This document shows, piece after piece, positions 9,097 through 17,547 of a stretch of 64,000 nt of DNA. The notes below the pieces were generated by a model, which saw only the letters and a list, made by a program, of their open reading frames with translations, had not been told where the DNA came from and did not search any database. Source of the stretch: Terrimonas_A sp051954695 (GTDB lineage: Bacteria > Bacteroidota > Bacteroidia > Chitinophagales > Chitinophagaceae); assembly GCA_051954695.1 (NCBI GenBank), contig JBQCHL010000024.1, positions 124,001 through 188,000 on the forward strand. The letters are read 5' to 3'. Position 1 is the stretch's first letter. The number at the start of each line of letters is the position of its first letter. The position numbers and the translations under genes are program-made.

Positions 9097-9732
9097 ATGG
9101 AAAAAGTGACCATACTATTAGTTGATGACCACAAACTGATCAGGGACTCCTGGTCGTTCATTCTGAACAGTGACCCGCGTTTTACTGTTATCGGGGAAAC
9201 GAGTTCAGGTGAAGAAGCTATACATATTGCTGGTCAGAAAAAACCGCAGATTATTCTGATGGATGTGAACATGAGTCCTGTGAATGGTTTTGATGCAACC
9301 AAGCAAATCCAGAAAATATCTCCTGAATCAAGGGTGATAGCAGTTTCTATGCACACTATGCCTGCTTACGCAAAAAGAATGTTGCAGTTGGGTGCAATGG
9401 GATATGTGACCAAGAATTCTTCCAAAGAAGAAATGATCGCAGCTATCATTGAAGTGAGTGAAGGGAAGAAATATATCTGCGAAGAAGTAAAAAATATCCT
9501 TGCCCAGCAGGAGCTGGATGAAACAGCAGCGCAGGGCGATATGAATAATCTTTCACGCCGTGAAATAGATATCATTAAGCTGATCAAGGAAGGTATGTCC
9601 TCCAAGCAGATCGCGCTTGAGCTGGATATCTCTTTAAAGACGGTGGAAGTTCACCGCTATAATATCCTCAAGAAATTAAAGCTGAAGAATACTGCCGCTT
9701 TAGTGAATTACATCAATATCAAAGGGCTGTAG
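9097..9732 (+). CDS. Response regulator, NarL/FixJ (LuxR-HTH) family
   Basis: This two-domain transcription regulator has 211 residues. Residues 1-120 are a receiver with the acidic pair in LLVDDHKL, the phosphoacceptor Asp56 in ILMDVNM, Ser/Thr in AVSMHT and Lys in VTKNSSKEE. Residues about 150-209 are a LuxR-type helix-turn-helix (LSRREIDIIKLIKEG, then KTVEVHRYNILKKL). No sensor kinase is adjacent, so its partner is elsewhere. The 177-base upstream gap is AT-rich and contains T-tracts, but no unambiguous -33/-7 pair was found. Confidence 0.95.
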   Translation: MEKVTILLVDDHKLIRDSWSFILNSDPRFTVIGETSSGEEAIHIAGQKKPQIILMDVNMSPVNGFDATKQIQKISPESRVIAVSMHTMPAYAKRMLQLGAMGYVTKNSSKEEMIAAIIEVSEGKKYICEEVKNILAQQELDETAAQGDMNNLSRREIDIIKLIKEGMSSKQIALELDISLKTVEVHRYNILKKLKLKNTAALVNYINIKGL

Positions 9733-9744
9733 CTCCTGATTTGC

Positions 9745-9873
9745 TTATCCTCTGAAACGGGAGTTGGAACTCCAGGTTGCAGGGCAGCCATTTTTGCGGG
9801 AAGAATAACAGGATGTAGCTGCGATGGCCAGTACTACCAGGAGAAAAGCTGCAAAAAAGGTTTTGATTTTCAT
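9745..9873 (-). CDS. Small lipoprotein, 42 residues
   Basis: A 42-codon frame reads from the ATG at 9873 to the TAA at 9745. It opens with a positively charged N-terminus and hydrophobic stretch (MKIKTFFAAFLLVVLAIA) and a lipobox, ATSC, with Cys22. The mature peptide is only about 21 residues, with a second cysteine in NGCPATW and the ending NSRFRG. A signal peptide and lipobox in so short a frame, plus a good promoter box 50 bases upstream, argue for a real gene. Its role is unknown. It is convergent with the response regulator, 12 bases away. Confidence 0.65.
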   Translation of the reverse strand: MKIKTFFAAFLLVVLAIAATSCYSSRKNGCPATWSSNSRFRG

Positions 9874-9922
9874 TTTCGGGTATTTAACGTGTACATAACG
9901 CGCTTAAACGTTATTTATTATG

Positions 9923-9930
9923 CAAATATA
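9923..9930 (-). promoter_or_regulatory. -7 promoter box for the small lipoprotein
   Basis: On the minus strand this reads TATATTTG, an exact TAnnTTTG match, 49 bases before the lipoprotein ATG. The leader would be roughly 40 bases. No clear -33 element was recognised. Confidence 0.5.
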
Positions 9931-10065
9931 ACACCCGTCTTTCGTTTTTCATAGTGCTGCCCCCAACTGGTCTGTTAAGGCCTTTTTTGGCCAAATTTGA
10001 TTTTGCAAAGAGTAACAAAGCCCTACCTTTACCGCCAGATTTTTAAAGAGAAACTATTAGAACTG

Positions 10066-10833
10066 ATGTTGAAGCTGACCAAACCGCTTGCCTTTATCGA
10101 CCTTGAAACTACAGGAACCAACCTGGGTGTAGACCGTATCGTTGAGATCGCAATTGTTAAGATCCTGCCAGATGGGTCCAGGAGCGTGAAAAGAAAACTC
10201 ATCAATCCTGAAATGCCGATCTCAAAAAACTCTTCTGATGTTCATGGCATTACCGATGAAATGGTGAAAGATGCGCCAACCTTCAAGCAGGTGGCCCATG
10301 AACTGAAACAGGTGCTCGATGGCTGCGATATTGCCGGCTATAACAGCAACCGGTTTGATATTCCCCTGCTGGTGGAAGAGTTTTTAAGGGTGCAGGTGGA
10401 ATTTGATATAAAAGGAAGAAGACTGGTAGATGTTCAGAAGATATTCCACCAGATGGAGCAGCGCACCCTCAGCGCTGCCTATAAGTTCTATTGCAGCAAA
10501 AACCTCGATGGAGCCCACAGCGCAGAAGCAGATGCTTCCGCTACCCATGAAGTACTGGAAGCACAGATAGAACGCTATCCTGTATTAGGTAATACAGTGG
10601 ATTCTATTCTGAAAACCATTGGCGAAGAAGTGATTGTGGATTTTGCCCGCCGCTTTGTAATGGAAAATGGGGTAGAGGTCTTCAATTTCGGCAAATTCAA
10701 GGGCCGGGCAGTGGCCGACGTGCTGAAAGCAGAGCCGCAGTATTATGACTGGATGATGAAGGGCGATTTTCCCCAGCACACCAAGCAAAAACTGACGGAG
10801 ATCTACACCCGGACCATGTTGAAAAAAGCCTAA
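10066..10833 (+). CDS. DEDDh 3'-5' exonuclease, DNA polymerase III epsilon / ExoX type
   Basis: This 255-residue nuclease has the ExoI motif FIDLETTG (Asp12, Glu14), ExoII in GYNSNRFDIPLL and ExoIII in AHSAEADASAT (His/Asp), the DEDDh set that binds two metal ions. The C-terminus (about 205-250, FGKFKGRAVADVL, YYDWMMKGDFP) matches the short tail domain found after exonuclease X-like proteins. The frame is open upstream to 9997, but the ATG at 10066 gives the conserved start. It could be a proofreading subunit or a repair exonuclease; the tail favours repair or recycling. Confidence 0.88.
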   Translation: MLKLTKPLAFIDLETTGTNLGVDRIVEIAIVKILPDGSRSVKRKLINPEMPISKNSSDVHGITDEMVKDAPTFKQVAHELKQVLDGCDIAGYNSNRFDIPLLVEEFLRVQVEFDIKGRRLVDVQKIFHQMEQRTLSAAYKFYCSKNLDGAHSAEADASATHEVLEAQIERYPVLGNTVDSILKTIGEEVIVDFARRFVMENGVEVFNFGKFKGRAVADVLKAEPQYYDWMMKGDFPQHTKQKLTEIYTRTMLKKA

Positions 10834-10916
10834 GAACGTTAACTCGTTGTGTACAATTTTTAACAGACCGTCTTTGTTGATTTTCGTAAATTCGTTATTT
10901 CAGGCATTTGATTATA

Positions 10917-11714
10917 GTGGAAAAACTTGTAATTATACCGACTTATAACGAGCGCGAGAATATCAGCAATATTCTTCACGCCATTTTCAATCTCCAGGAA
11001 AATTTTCATGTTCTGGTTATTGACGACGGCTCTCCCGATGGCACCGCTCAACTGGTTAAGGACCTTCAACCCAAGTTTCCCGGTCAATTATTTATTACCG
11101 AACGAAAAGGCAAACAAGGATTAGGTACAGCCTATATTTTTGGCTTTAAATGGGCCATAGCCCATAATTATGAGTTCATCTTTGAGATGGATGCCGATTT
11201 TTCCCATAACCCCAATGACCTTTCCCGTTTATATCAGGCCTGTAAATATGAAGGTGCCGATCTGGCCATAGGCTCAAGGTATGTACAGGGCGGCGGCGTG
11301 GTAAACTGGCCGGCCGACCGGATTGCTCTGTCCAAAGGTGCATCGGTGTATACAAGAATGATCACCTGGATGCCGGTGAAGGACCCTACAGCAGGTTTTG
11401 TTTGCTATCGCAAAAAGGTGCTGGAGACCATCAATCTCGAAGAGATCCATTTTACCGGTTATGCATTCCAGATTGAAATGAAATTTGCCACCTGGAAGCT
11501 TGGTTTCAGAATAAAAGAAGTGCCTATCATTTTCCAGGACAGGACCTATGGTGTATCCAAAATGAATAAGGGCATCGTAAAAGAAGGCATACTGGGCGTG
11601 CTCAAACTCCGCTGGCACAGCCTGTTCACCAATTACAGGAAAAGGGTACAAAATACCAAGGCAGTCAGTATTTCACCTCTCCGGAAGAATGAGATGATTG
11701 CAGAAGGAAAATGA
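10917..11714 (+). CDS. Polyprenol (dolichyl) monophosphomannose synthase-like glycosyltransferase, GT2
   Basis: This GT2 enzyme is likely to load a sugar from GDP- or UDP-sugar onto a polyprenyl phosphate. Seen are KLVIIPTYNERENI at the N-terminus, VIDDGSPDGTA, the DXD metal motif in EMDADFSHNP and the late motif FQDRTYGVSKMN. At about 265 residues with no membrane anchor it matches the soluble DPM1-like form. No ATG fits: GTG at 10917 gives the standard N-terminus and TTG at 10908 is an alternative adding three residues. The next gene's promoter-like box lies just past its stop codon. Confidence 0.9.
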   Translation: MEKLVIIPTYNERENISNILHAIFNLQENFHVLVIDDGSPDGTAQLVKDLQPKFPGQLFITERKGKQGLGTAYIFGFKWAIAHNYEFIFEMDADFSHNPNDLSRLYQACKYEGADLAIGSRYVQGGGVVNWPADRIALSKGASVYTRMITWMPVKDPTAGFVCYRKKVLETINLEEIHFTGYAFQIEMKFATWKLGFRIKEVPIIFQDRTYGVSKMNKGIVKEGILGVLKLRWHSLFTNYRKRVQNTKAVSISPLRKNEMIAEGK

Positions 11715-11745
11715 TTATTTTGGCCTGCAATCACCCCCGCTCTTC

Positions 11746-12639
11746 ATGAAAAAAGCATTTCTTCAGCTTCATATTGCTGTATTCCTTGCTGGGTTTACTG
11801 GCATACTTGGTCGTTTAATAACTATGAACGAAGGCATGATCGTATGGTACCGCCTCCTGTTCACTTCGCTTACCATGTGGGTGATATATGCTGCCGCAAA
11901 AAGATTGCAAAGGATCCCCCTGGCCGATATATTAAAGATCGGTGGGGTAGGATTTATTGCAGCGCTTCATTGGGTAACGTTTTACGGTTCCATTAAATAT
12001 TCCAACGTATCTGTAGCACTGGTTTGTTTCTCTGCCATAGGGTTCTTCACTGCATTGCTGGAGCCATTGGTGATCCGGAAAAAAATGAACTGGATGGAGC
12101 TGTTACTGGGTGTTATCACCATTGGCGGCATTTATATCATTTTCCATTTTGATACGCAATACAAAACGGGTATCATACTCGGTATCATTTCTTCTTTGCT
12201 TGGTTGTTTGTTCCCTATTTTCAACCGGCAGTTCCTGCAAAGGATCAATGTGGAAACGGTATTGACCTGGCAGATAACCGGAGGGTTTATCACTTTATCG
12301 ATGATCCTGCCTTTTTATTTGCAGCAGTTTCCCGTCAGCCGGTTTTTGCCGGGTTGGGAAGACCTGCTTTGGCTGCTGGTGCTGTCGTGGTTTTGCTCAG
12401 TACTGGCCTTCCGTCTTTCATCCAATGCATTAAAACGTTTGTCGGCATTTACGGTGAACCTGACCTTCAACCTGGAACCTGTATACGGCATTATCCTCGC
12501 CTTCCTGGTTTATAATGAAAATCAATACCTCAGTCGCTGGTTTTACCTCGGTTTTGGCGTCATAATAGCCGTGTTGGTTGTGCATCTGATCCTGCTTGTA
12601 AGGCTGGAAACGCGAATGACGCAATCAAAACAAGAATAA
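11746..12639 (+). CDS. EamA/DMT-family transporter
   Basis: This 297-residue membrane protein has about ten hydrophobic helices arranged as two EamA halves (roughly 5-135 and 150-290). The conserved end-of-domain segments are FTALLEPLVI in the first half and FNLEPVYGIILAFL in the second. Such proteins export or exchange amino acids, purines or other metabolites; the substrate is unknown. The frame extends upstream to 11698 inside the preceding gene, but the ATG at 11746 begins the first transmembrane region cleanly. A promoter-like TATTTTG lies at 11716-11722, so it may be transcribed separately. Confidence 0.9.
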   Translation: MKKAFLQLHIAVFLAGFTGILGRLITMNEGMIVWYRLLFTSLTMWVIYAAAKRLQRIPLADILKIGGVGFIAALHWVTFYGSIKYSNVSVALVCFSAIGFFTALLEPLVIRKKMNWMELLLGVITIGGIYIIFHFDTQYKTGIILGIISSLLGCLFPIFNRQFLQRINVETVLTWQITGGFITLSMILPFYLQQFPVSRFLPGWEDLLWLLVLSWFCSVLAFRLSSNALKRLSAFTVNLTFNLEPVYGIILAFLVYNENQYLSRWFYLGFGVIIAVLVVHLILLVRLETRMTQSKQE

Positions 12640-12716
12640 CAAGCTTTGGCTCCTTATTTTTCCTGACCTGGGAATTTCTCCGGGAGTAGTATTTTTAAAA
12701 CCTAAACTTTCTGCTG

Positions 12717-15659
12717 ATGACCAAAACTAGTTTCTTCCTCCTTTGTTTTTTTACCATTCATTCTGTACTGGCTCAAAAAAGGCCGTTGGACCATACGGTT
12801 TATGACAGTTGGCAAAGCATTGGTCAACGCATGATCAGTAATGATGGCAAATGGGTCGTGTATAATGTGAATGTACAGGAAGGCGATAACCAACTGGTGA
12901 TCCAGTCGGCCGATGCTTCCTATAAGAAAACCATTGAGCGTGGCGGAGATGCAGTGATTACAGAAGACAACCGCTACGTGATCTTTAAAATAAGCCCTTT
13001 CTATAAAGATGCAAGGGAAGCGCGCATCAAAAAGAAAAGGCCTGACGAAAGCCCAAAAGATTCACTGGGTATTGTGGAGTTGGGCAAGGACAGTGTTTGG
13101 AAAGTAGCACGTGTAAAGAATTTTAAAACCCCGGACGAGGGTGCTGGCTGGGTAGCTTATCACCTGGAGAAAGCCATTGAGCCTCCGGCAAAAGGTGGAC
13201 GCCCTGCCAATAACGAAAAGAAAATAGCTGACAGCCTGAATCATGTGATCGATTCACTGAAAAACGTGATCGCTGAAATGCCCCAGCCCAGGAAGAAGAA
13301 AAATAAAGACAATGACATGGAAGAATGGGCAAACACTGCTTTCGACGCAGAAGGAGATGAAGCCACACCTTCCAATGCTGATGCCGGTACAGACCTGGTA
13401 TTGCGCAAGCTGGGAACCAATGATCAAAAGATCTTCAAATACATTGTAGAATACCGCTTCAACGATAAAGGTGGAAAACTGCTGTTGGAGCAGGCCCGCA
13501 ATCCTAAAGATTCTTTGAGCAAAGCACATGTGTTGCTGTATGATCTTGCAAAAGGCAAGCTGGATACCATCAGCACAGGAGGCAACGAGTTCAAAAACTT
13601 TGCCCTGTCTGAAGACGGAACGCAGGTTGCTTTCCTTGCAGAAAGAGATGCCAAACCAAAAGAATTGCAGAAGTTCTACAAACTATGGTATTTTAAAGAA
13701 GGTATGGACACTGCCATAATGCTGGTTGATAAAAACGCAGCCGGTATAAAAAGCGGATCAACAGTAAGTGAATATGGCGCTGTAACGTTCAGCAAAAGCG
13801 GTAAGCGCCTGTTTTTCGGCACTGCCCCAATTCAGGCACCCAAAGATACCACGCTTGTGGATATTGACCTTGTGAAGGTGGATGTATGGCATTATAAAGA
13901 TGATTACCTGCAAACAGTGCAGTTGAGCCGCCTGCAGCGCGACCTTCAGCAGAATTACCTGGCAGTGTATGATATGGAGAACAAAAAAATGACACAACTG
14001 GCAACGGAAGAAATTCCTATGGTGTATCAGTCAGGCCAGGGAGATGGAGATGTTTTTGTGGGTGTTACAGATATTGGCCGCCGGATTGAAAGCCAGTGGG
14101 CCGGTAATACCATCAAAGACATTTACACCATTGATCCGAAAACCGGAGCAACAAAATTGGTAAAGAAAGATCTTAATGGAAATGCTACTCCAAACTATAT
14201 GTCACCTACGGGAAAGTATATAGTATGGTATGATTATAAATCGAGGAATTATTTTTCCTTCGATGGTGATTCGATCCGCAATATCACTTCCCGTATAAAA
14301 ACAGCGCTGTATGACGAAGACAATGACTCACCAACGGACCCTTCTCCGTATGGCATCATGCGCTGGCAAAAAGATGAAGATGCTGTATATATTTATGACC
14401 GTTACAGTGTCTGGAAGGTAAGCCCCCGCAATGCTTATGCACCTTCTTTATTCGTAGGTGGGCGTGCTGCCAAAACCAGCTACCGCTATCAGCAGGTTGA
14501 CCGCGAAGAAAGGGCTATTGAACCAGATAAACCCATCCTTTTCAGAACATTCAATGATATAACAAAGAAGGCTGGTATATGGGAATACCAACCAGAAGGA
14601 GGAAAATATAAACTGGCCGCTGTCAGTGCAGATTCAGGGGTGGTGATCGGTCAGATACTGAGGGCTAAAAATGCCCCCACCTACCTGTATAGCAAAGAGA
14701 CCTATGTACGTTCTCCTGACCTTTATACCGGAGTAGTTGGTGGTTCTTCAATGCGCCTGTCTTATATCAACCCTCAACAGGCAACATATAATTGGGGCAC
14801 GGCTGAACTGTATAAATGGAAAACTTTTACTGGCAAATCATCCGAAGGGATTTTGTATAAACCAGAGAATTTTGATTCCACCAAAAAATATCCGCTGATC
14901 TTTTATTTCTACGAAAAATTATCAGATGGTTTATACGGATATCAGGCCCCTTCACCCACGCCCAGCCGTTTGAATATCTCTTTCTTTGTAAGCCGTGGCT
15001 ATCTTGTATTTGCTCCCGATATCAGCTACACGATCGGTCATCCTGCTAAAAGCGCGTACGACTATATTGTAAGTGCGGCAAAAGACCTGTCCAAATACAA
15101 ATGGGTTGATAGCAAGAACATGGGCATACAGGGACAAAGCTGGGGTGGTATCCAGGTAGCGCAACTGGTGACCATGACCGATATTTTCAAAGCAGCCTGG
15201 GCTGGTGCACCTGTAGCAAATATGACCAGTGCTTATGGTGGTATTCGCTGGGAGAGTGGTGCTAACCGCCAGTTCCAGTATGAAAGAACGCAAAGCCGTA
15301 TTGGTGCCACACTTTGGGAAAAACCGGAACTGTACCTGGAAAGCTCACCGCTTTTCCATTTACCAAAAGTGAAAACGCCGTTGGTGATCATGGCCAATGA
15401 TGCGGATGGTGCGGTACCCTGGTACCAGGGCATTGAACTGTTTACAGGCATGCGCCGCTTGGGCAAACAAGTGTGGATGCTCAACTACAATGGCGAAGCA
15501 CATAACCTGGTGCAAAGAAAGAATAGGAAAGACATCCAGATCAGGGAGCAGCAATATTTCGATTGGCTCCTGAAAGGAGACAAGCCGGCTAAATGGATCG
15601 TAGAAGGCGTGCCGGCTGTGAAGAAAGGAAAAGACTGGGGTCTTGAGATCGTTAAGTAA
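12717..15659 (+). CDS. Secreted S9-family (prolyl oligopeptidase-like) peptidase
   Basis: This 980-residue serine peptidase has a signal peptide (about 1-19, ending LAQK). A beta-propeller-like region follows and the C-terminal alpha/beta hydrolase domain starts near 720. The nucleophile is Ser807 in GQSWGGIQ; the acid lies in MANDADGAVPW near 895 and the histidine in GEAHNLVQ near 929. It is longer than the usual dipeptidyl peptidases of about 700 residues. Part of the excess is a low-complexity charged insertion near residues 155-225, rich in Lys, Asp and Glu. Likely periplasmic or surface peptide degradation. A bidirectional hairpin follows the stop. Confidence 0.93.
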   Translation: MTKTSFFLLCFFTIHSVLAQKRPLDHTVYDSWQSIGQRMISNDGKWVVYNVNVQEGDNQLVIQSADASYKKTIERGGDAVITEDNRYVIFKISPFYKDAREARIKKKRPDESPKDSLGIVELGKDSVWKVARVKNFKTPDEGAGWVAYHLEKAIEPPAKGGRPANNEKKIADSLNHVIDSLKNVIAEMPQPRKKKNKDNDMEEWANTAFDAEGDEATPSNADAGTDLVLRKLGTNDQKIFKYIVEYRFNDKGGKLLLEQARNPKDSLSKAHVLLYDLAKGKLDTISTGGNEFKNFALSEDGTQVAFLAERDAKPKELQKFYKLWYFKEGMDTAIMLVDKNAAGIKSGSTVSEYGAVTFSKSGKRLFFGTAPIQAPKDTTLVDIDLVKVDVWHYKDDYLQTVQLSRLQRDLQQNYLAVYDMENKKMTQLATEEIPMVYQSGQGDGDVFVGVTDIGRRIESQWAGNTIKDIYTIDPKTGATKLVKKDLNGNATPNYMSPTGKYIVWYDYKSRNYFSFDGDSIRNITSRIKTALYDEDNDSPTDPSPYGIMRWQKDEDAVYIYDRYSVWKVSPRNAYAPSLFVGGRAAKTSYRYQQVDREERAIEPDKPILFRTFNDITKKAGIWEYQPEGGKYKLAAVSADSGVVIGQILRAKNAPTYLYSKETYVRSPDLYTGVVGGSSMRLSYINPQQATYNWGTAELYKWKTFTGKSSEGILYKPENFDSTKKYPLIFYFYEKLSDGLYGYQAPSPTPSRLNISFFVSRGYLVFAPDISYTIGHPAKSAYDYIVSAAKDLSKYKWVDSKNMGIQGQSWGGIQVAQLVTMTDIFKAAWAGAPVANMTSAYGGIRWESGANRQFQYERTQSRIGATLWEKPELYLESSPLFHLPKVKTPLVIMANDADGAVPWYQGIELFTGMRRLGKQVWMLNYNGEAHNLVQRKNRKDIQIREQQYFDWLLKGDKPAKWIVEGVPAVKKGKDWGLEIVK

Positions 15660-15680
15660 GTATTGAACGATATTTAAATG

Positions 15681-15711
15681 AAAGGGTTGAAGAATTTCTT
15701 CAACCCTTTTT
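15681..15711. terminator. Bidirectional hairpin terminator
   Basis: AAAGGGTTGAAGAA pairs with TTCTTCAACCCTTT with almost no loop, and a T-run follows on the plus strand (an A-run precedes it, giving T's on the minus strand). It lies between the convergent S9 peptidase and the 240-residue protein gene and probably ends both transcripts. Confidence 0.85.
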
Positions 15712-15729
15712 ATTTAAAATATAATTGAA

Positions 15730-16452
15730 CTAGGCTGCGGCCTGGGTGGTAATAAATTTTACCAGGCTGCGTTTGGCGATCGGCAATAAGGTTTCATCGA
15801 CAGGAAAGCTAAGTCCGGACTCAATGCAGTAAACAGCGGGGTTAGGAAGTTCCTTGCGGTATCTGATAAGTTCAGCTTTTATATGTTCATAAGTGAAAGC
15901 AATGCCTCTTTGTCTTTCATCAATAAAGGAGGTTTTGATGCTCCTGAATTTTTCATCATGCTTTTCAAAGATCGAAAGGCGGTATTGATACACCAGTGTG
16001 CTTTTGGTATCATTGGTACTGAGAAAGAAATAACCTTCCTGCGTATCAAGAGGTATCAGCCCCACAGGCATGATATTGATCTTTTCTTCTACAAATTCAT
16101 AGATGTCTGCGCCGGTTTGCAAGGTTGACCGGAGATTATCGGCGGCATACTGGATGATCTCTTCCAGTTCCTGCATCAGTTCGCTGTCCTCTATCATTTC
16201 TTCATACAACAATTGCAGTTTCTCCAGTTGAATGCCAGTGAGTTTTTTTGGAAAGTATTCCTGTAGGTACCGTTTGTTTTCCCGGAAGGCTACCAGGTTA
16301 TTATAATGGAATACAACGTCTGCTAATTGAGGATAAAGCTTATTCTGATCAAAGTATTTATTTACTTCCTGCAGGTAGGCGAGCAGGGTATATTTTTTCA
16401 GCTCGAAGTCAATAAAGCCTTCGGCAAACCAGGTCTCGGATAGTTTTTTCAT
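15730..16452 (-). CDS. Conserved-looking protein of unknown function, 240 residues
   Basis: I do not recognise this family. The 240-residue product has no signal peptide or membrane helix, so it is probably cytoplasmic. The first half is helical and acidic (LLYEEMIEDSELMQELEEI near 97-115). The second half alternates beta-like stretches (GYFFLSTND, TLVYQYRLSIFEKHDEKF) and ends FITTQAAA. The codon use and length look like a true gene. It is convergent with the S9 peptidase across a terminator and is preceded by two short palindromes that may be operator sites. It could be a sensor-like or regulatory protein, but nothing in the sequence proves it. Confidence 0.75.
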   Translation of the reverse strand: MKKLSETWFAEGFIDFELKKYTLLAYLQEVNKYFDQNKLYPQLADVVFHYNNLVAFRENKRYLQEYFPKKLTGIQLEKLQLLYEEMIEDSELMQELEEIIQYAADNLRSTLQTGADIYEFVEEKINIMPVGLIPLDTQEGYFFLSTNDTKSTLVYQYRLSIFEKHDEKFRSIKTSFIDERQRGIAFTYEHIKAELIRYRKELPNPAVYCIESGLSFPVDETLLPIAKRSLVKFITTQAAA

Positions 16453-16461
16453 ACCAGGACA

Positions 16462-16501
16462 TTTTACTGTAAAACCTAATTTACAAAAAAGACTTTGTAA
16501 A
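16462..16501. promoter_or_regulatory. Two adjacent palindromes upstream of the 240-residue gene
   Basis: TTTTAC-T-GTAAAA (16462-16474) and TTTACAAA-N6-TTTGTAAA (16480-16501) sit 10 and 28 bases before the minus-strand ATG at 16452. They share the TTTAC/GTAAA half-site, which suggests binding sites for a dimeric regulator. This is inference from symmetry only. Confidence 0.4.
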
Positions 16502-16603
16502 TAAAAGCGGCGTTGCGTTGGATGTGTTAAAATGCCCGGGTTGATATTGTTCCTGTTCTTTGATAAAGCTTAGAAAAACAGGCAAAACAGTTGTGGGACA
16601 AAT

Positions 16604-17314
16604 TTAATCGAGGTTGCCCGGAATTCTTTCAACAGCACTTTTCTCTGCATTGATATCCATGGTAAGTGTCAACTGGAAAAAATGTTTTCCCTGGCCTATA
16701 TTATTCTTGTAGTCAAACTGGTAAACATAACCTGGTTGCACAGTGAGGTGTTTAGAGAACTGATAACCCGGGCCGGCAAAGAAACGGTTACGTTCAAAGT
16801 AAGGGGCTTTATCGGTCAGGAATATTTCGTTGAAAGAAGCCAGGTAAAATGTTTTTGGTCCCATCTTTTTATTGTTGATAGGGACAGCGGCATTTAGCCG
16901 GTAACGGAAGCGGTTGCGATAGCCGGTATTGAACCAGCGCTGCTCGATGCGGTACCGGTGTTCAAACTTAACTCTCTCGAGGTAATGATTCATGGTCAAC
17001 TGCTGCCATAAGCGGGTTTCATGCGCGGTGAGAGGTTTTACAAAATTACCACCGTCGCTATAGGTTTGATAGTCGCCGATACCCAGCAGCACAACAAAAT
17101 TCTTATTGATCGCATACGAAACCCCGCCTTTCACCTCATGGTAATAATAGTCATTATAAAAAGATTGGGAACGGAGTTGCAACTCATTATAGAGCCCCCA
17201 TTTTTCCGATAGTGTTACTCTTGTAGTAATAACATTCCAGGATCCTAAATGTGAACGTTGGGAGTACGCAAAAACAGAAGCCATTAACATGGCCACAAGA
17301 AAACATGTACGCAT
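16604..17314 (-). CDS. DUF2490 outer-membrane-type protein
   Basis: This 236-residue secreted protein has a signal peptide of about 18 residues (ending FAYSQ). The pattern is GSWNVITTRVTLSEKWGLYNELQLR, then YHEVKGGVSYAINKNFVVLLGIG and MNHYLERVKFEHRYRIEQRW, as in the DUF2490 family, whose members look like small outer membrane barrels. Alternating hydrophobic strands support a beta-barrel. The function is unknown across the family. It is flanked by a 150-base gap and by a repeat-bearing gap before the E2 gene. Confidence 0.8.
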   Translation of the reverse strand: MRTCFLVAMLMASVFAYSQRSHLGSWNVITTRVTLSEKWGLYNELQLRSQSFYNDYYYHEVKGGVSYAINKNFVVLLGIGDYQTYSDGGNFVKPLTAHETRLWQQLTMNHYLERVKFEHRYRIEQRWFNTGYRNRFRYRLNAAVPINNKKMGPKTFYLASFNEIFLTDKAPYFERNRFFAGPGYQFSKHLTVQPGYVYQFDYKNNIGQGKHFFQLTLTMDINAEKSAVERIPGNLD

Positions 17315-17347
17315 GAGGGGGGTATTGCAGTTTTAAGGGGGCAAAGA

Positions 17348-17379
17348 TAGTCGTTAGTCGGGAGTCAGGAGTCGGGAGT
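17348..17379. repeat. Dispersed GGGAGTC-type short repeat, copy 1
   Basis: The stretch is built of repeated AGTCG/GGGAGTC units. TAGTCGTTAGTC here recurs exactly at 52521-52532, and CGGGAGTCAG recurs inverted inside the E2 gene at 18323-18353. It lies between the DUF2490 gene and the E2 terminator. It belongs to a short intergenic repeat family with at least four copies in this window. Confidence 0.6.
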
Positions 17380-17468
17380 TTTGGAAATGGTTTATGAGAG
17401 GGGATTTTAAAACGGACTGGTTTTATTGGGCATTCCTGGAGTAAGGGGATGACGTATAGGGTGAAATG

Positions 17469-17508
17469 TTTAGAGCCTGTTTGGTAGACTTACCAAACAG
17501 GCTCTAAA
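17469..17508. terminator. Perfect 18-bp hairpin downstream of the E2 gene
   Basis: The arms TTTAGAGCCTGTTTGGTA and its exact complement are separated by a 4-base loop (GACT). It lies 39 bases beyond the stop of the minus-strand E2 gene. No clear U-tract follows on that strand, so it may be a terminator or an mRNA-stabilising structure. Confidence 0.65.
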
Positions 17509-17547
17509 TATCAGATCAGAGGGCTCTGCGGTTTGCAGGCTCCGTAA

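Noticed and set aside
12204..12515. Frame-shifted ORF within the EamA transporter gene
   Set aside because: The EamA frame is complete and has clear transmembrane pattern; the alternative is an overlapping chance frame.
17469..17508. Riboswitch or tRNA-like element
   Set aside because: It is a simple perfect hairpin downstream of a stop codon, best seen as a transcript end.
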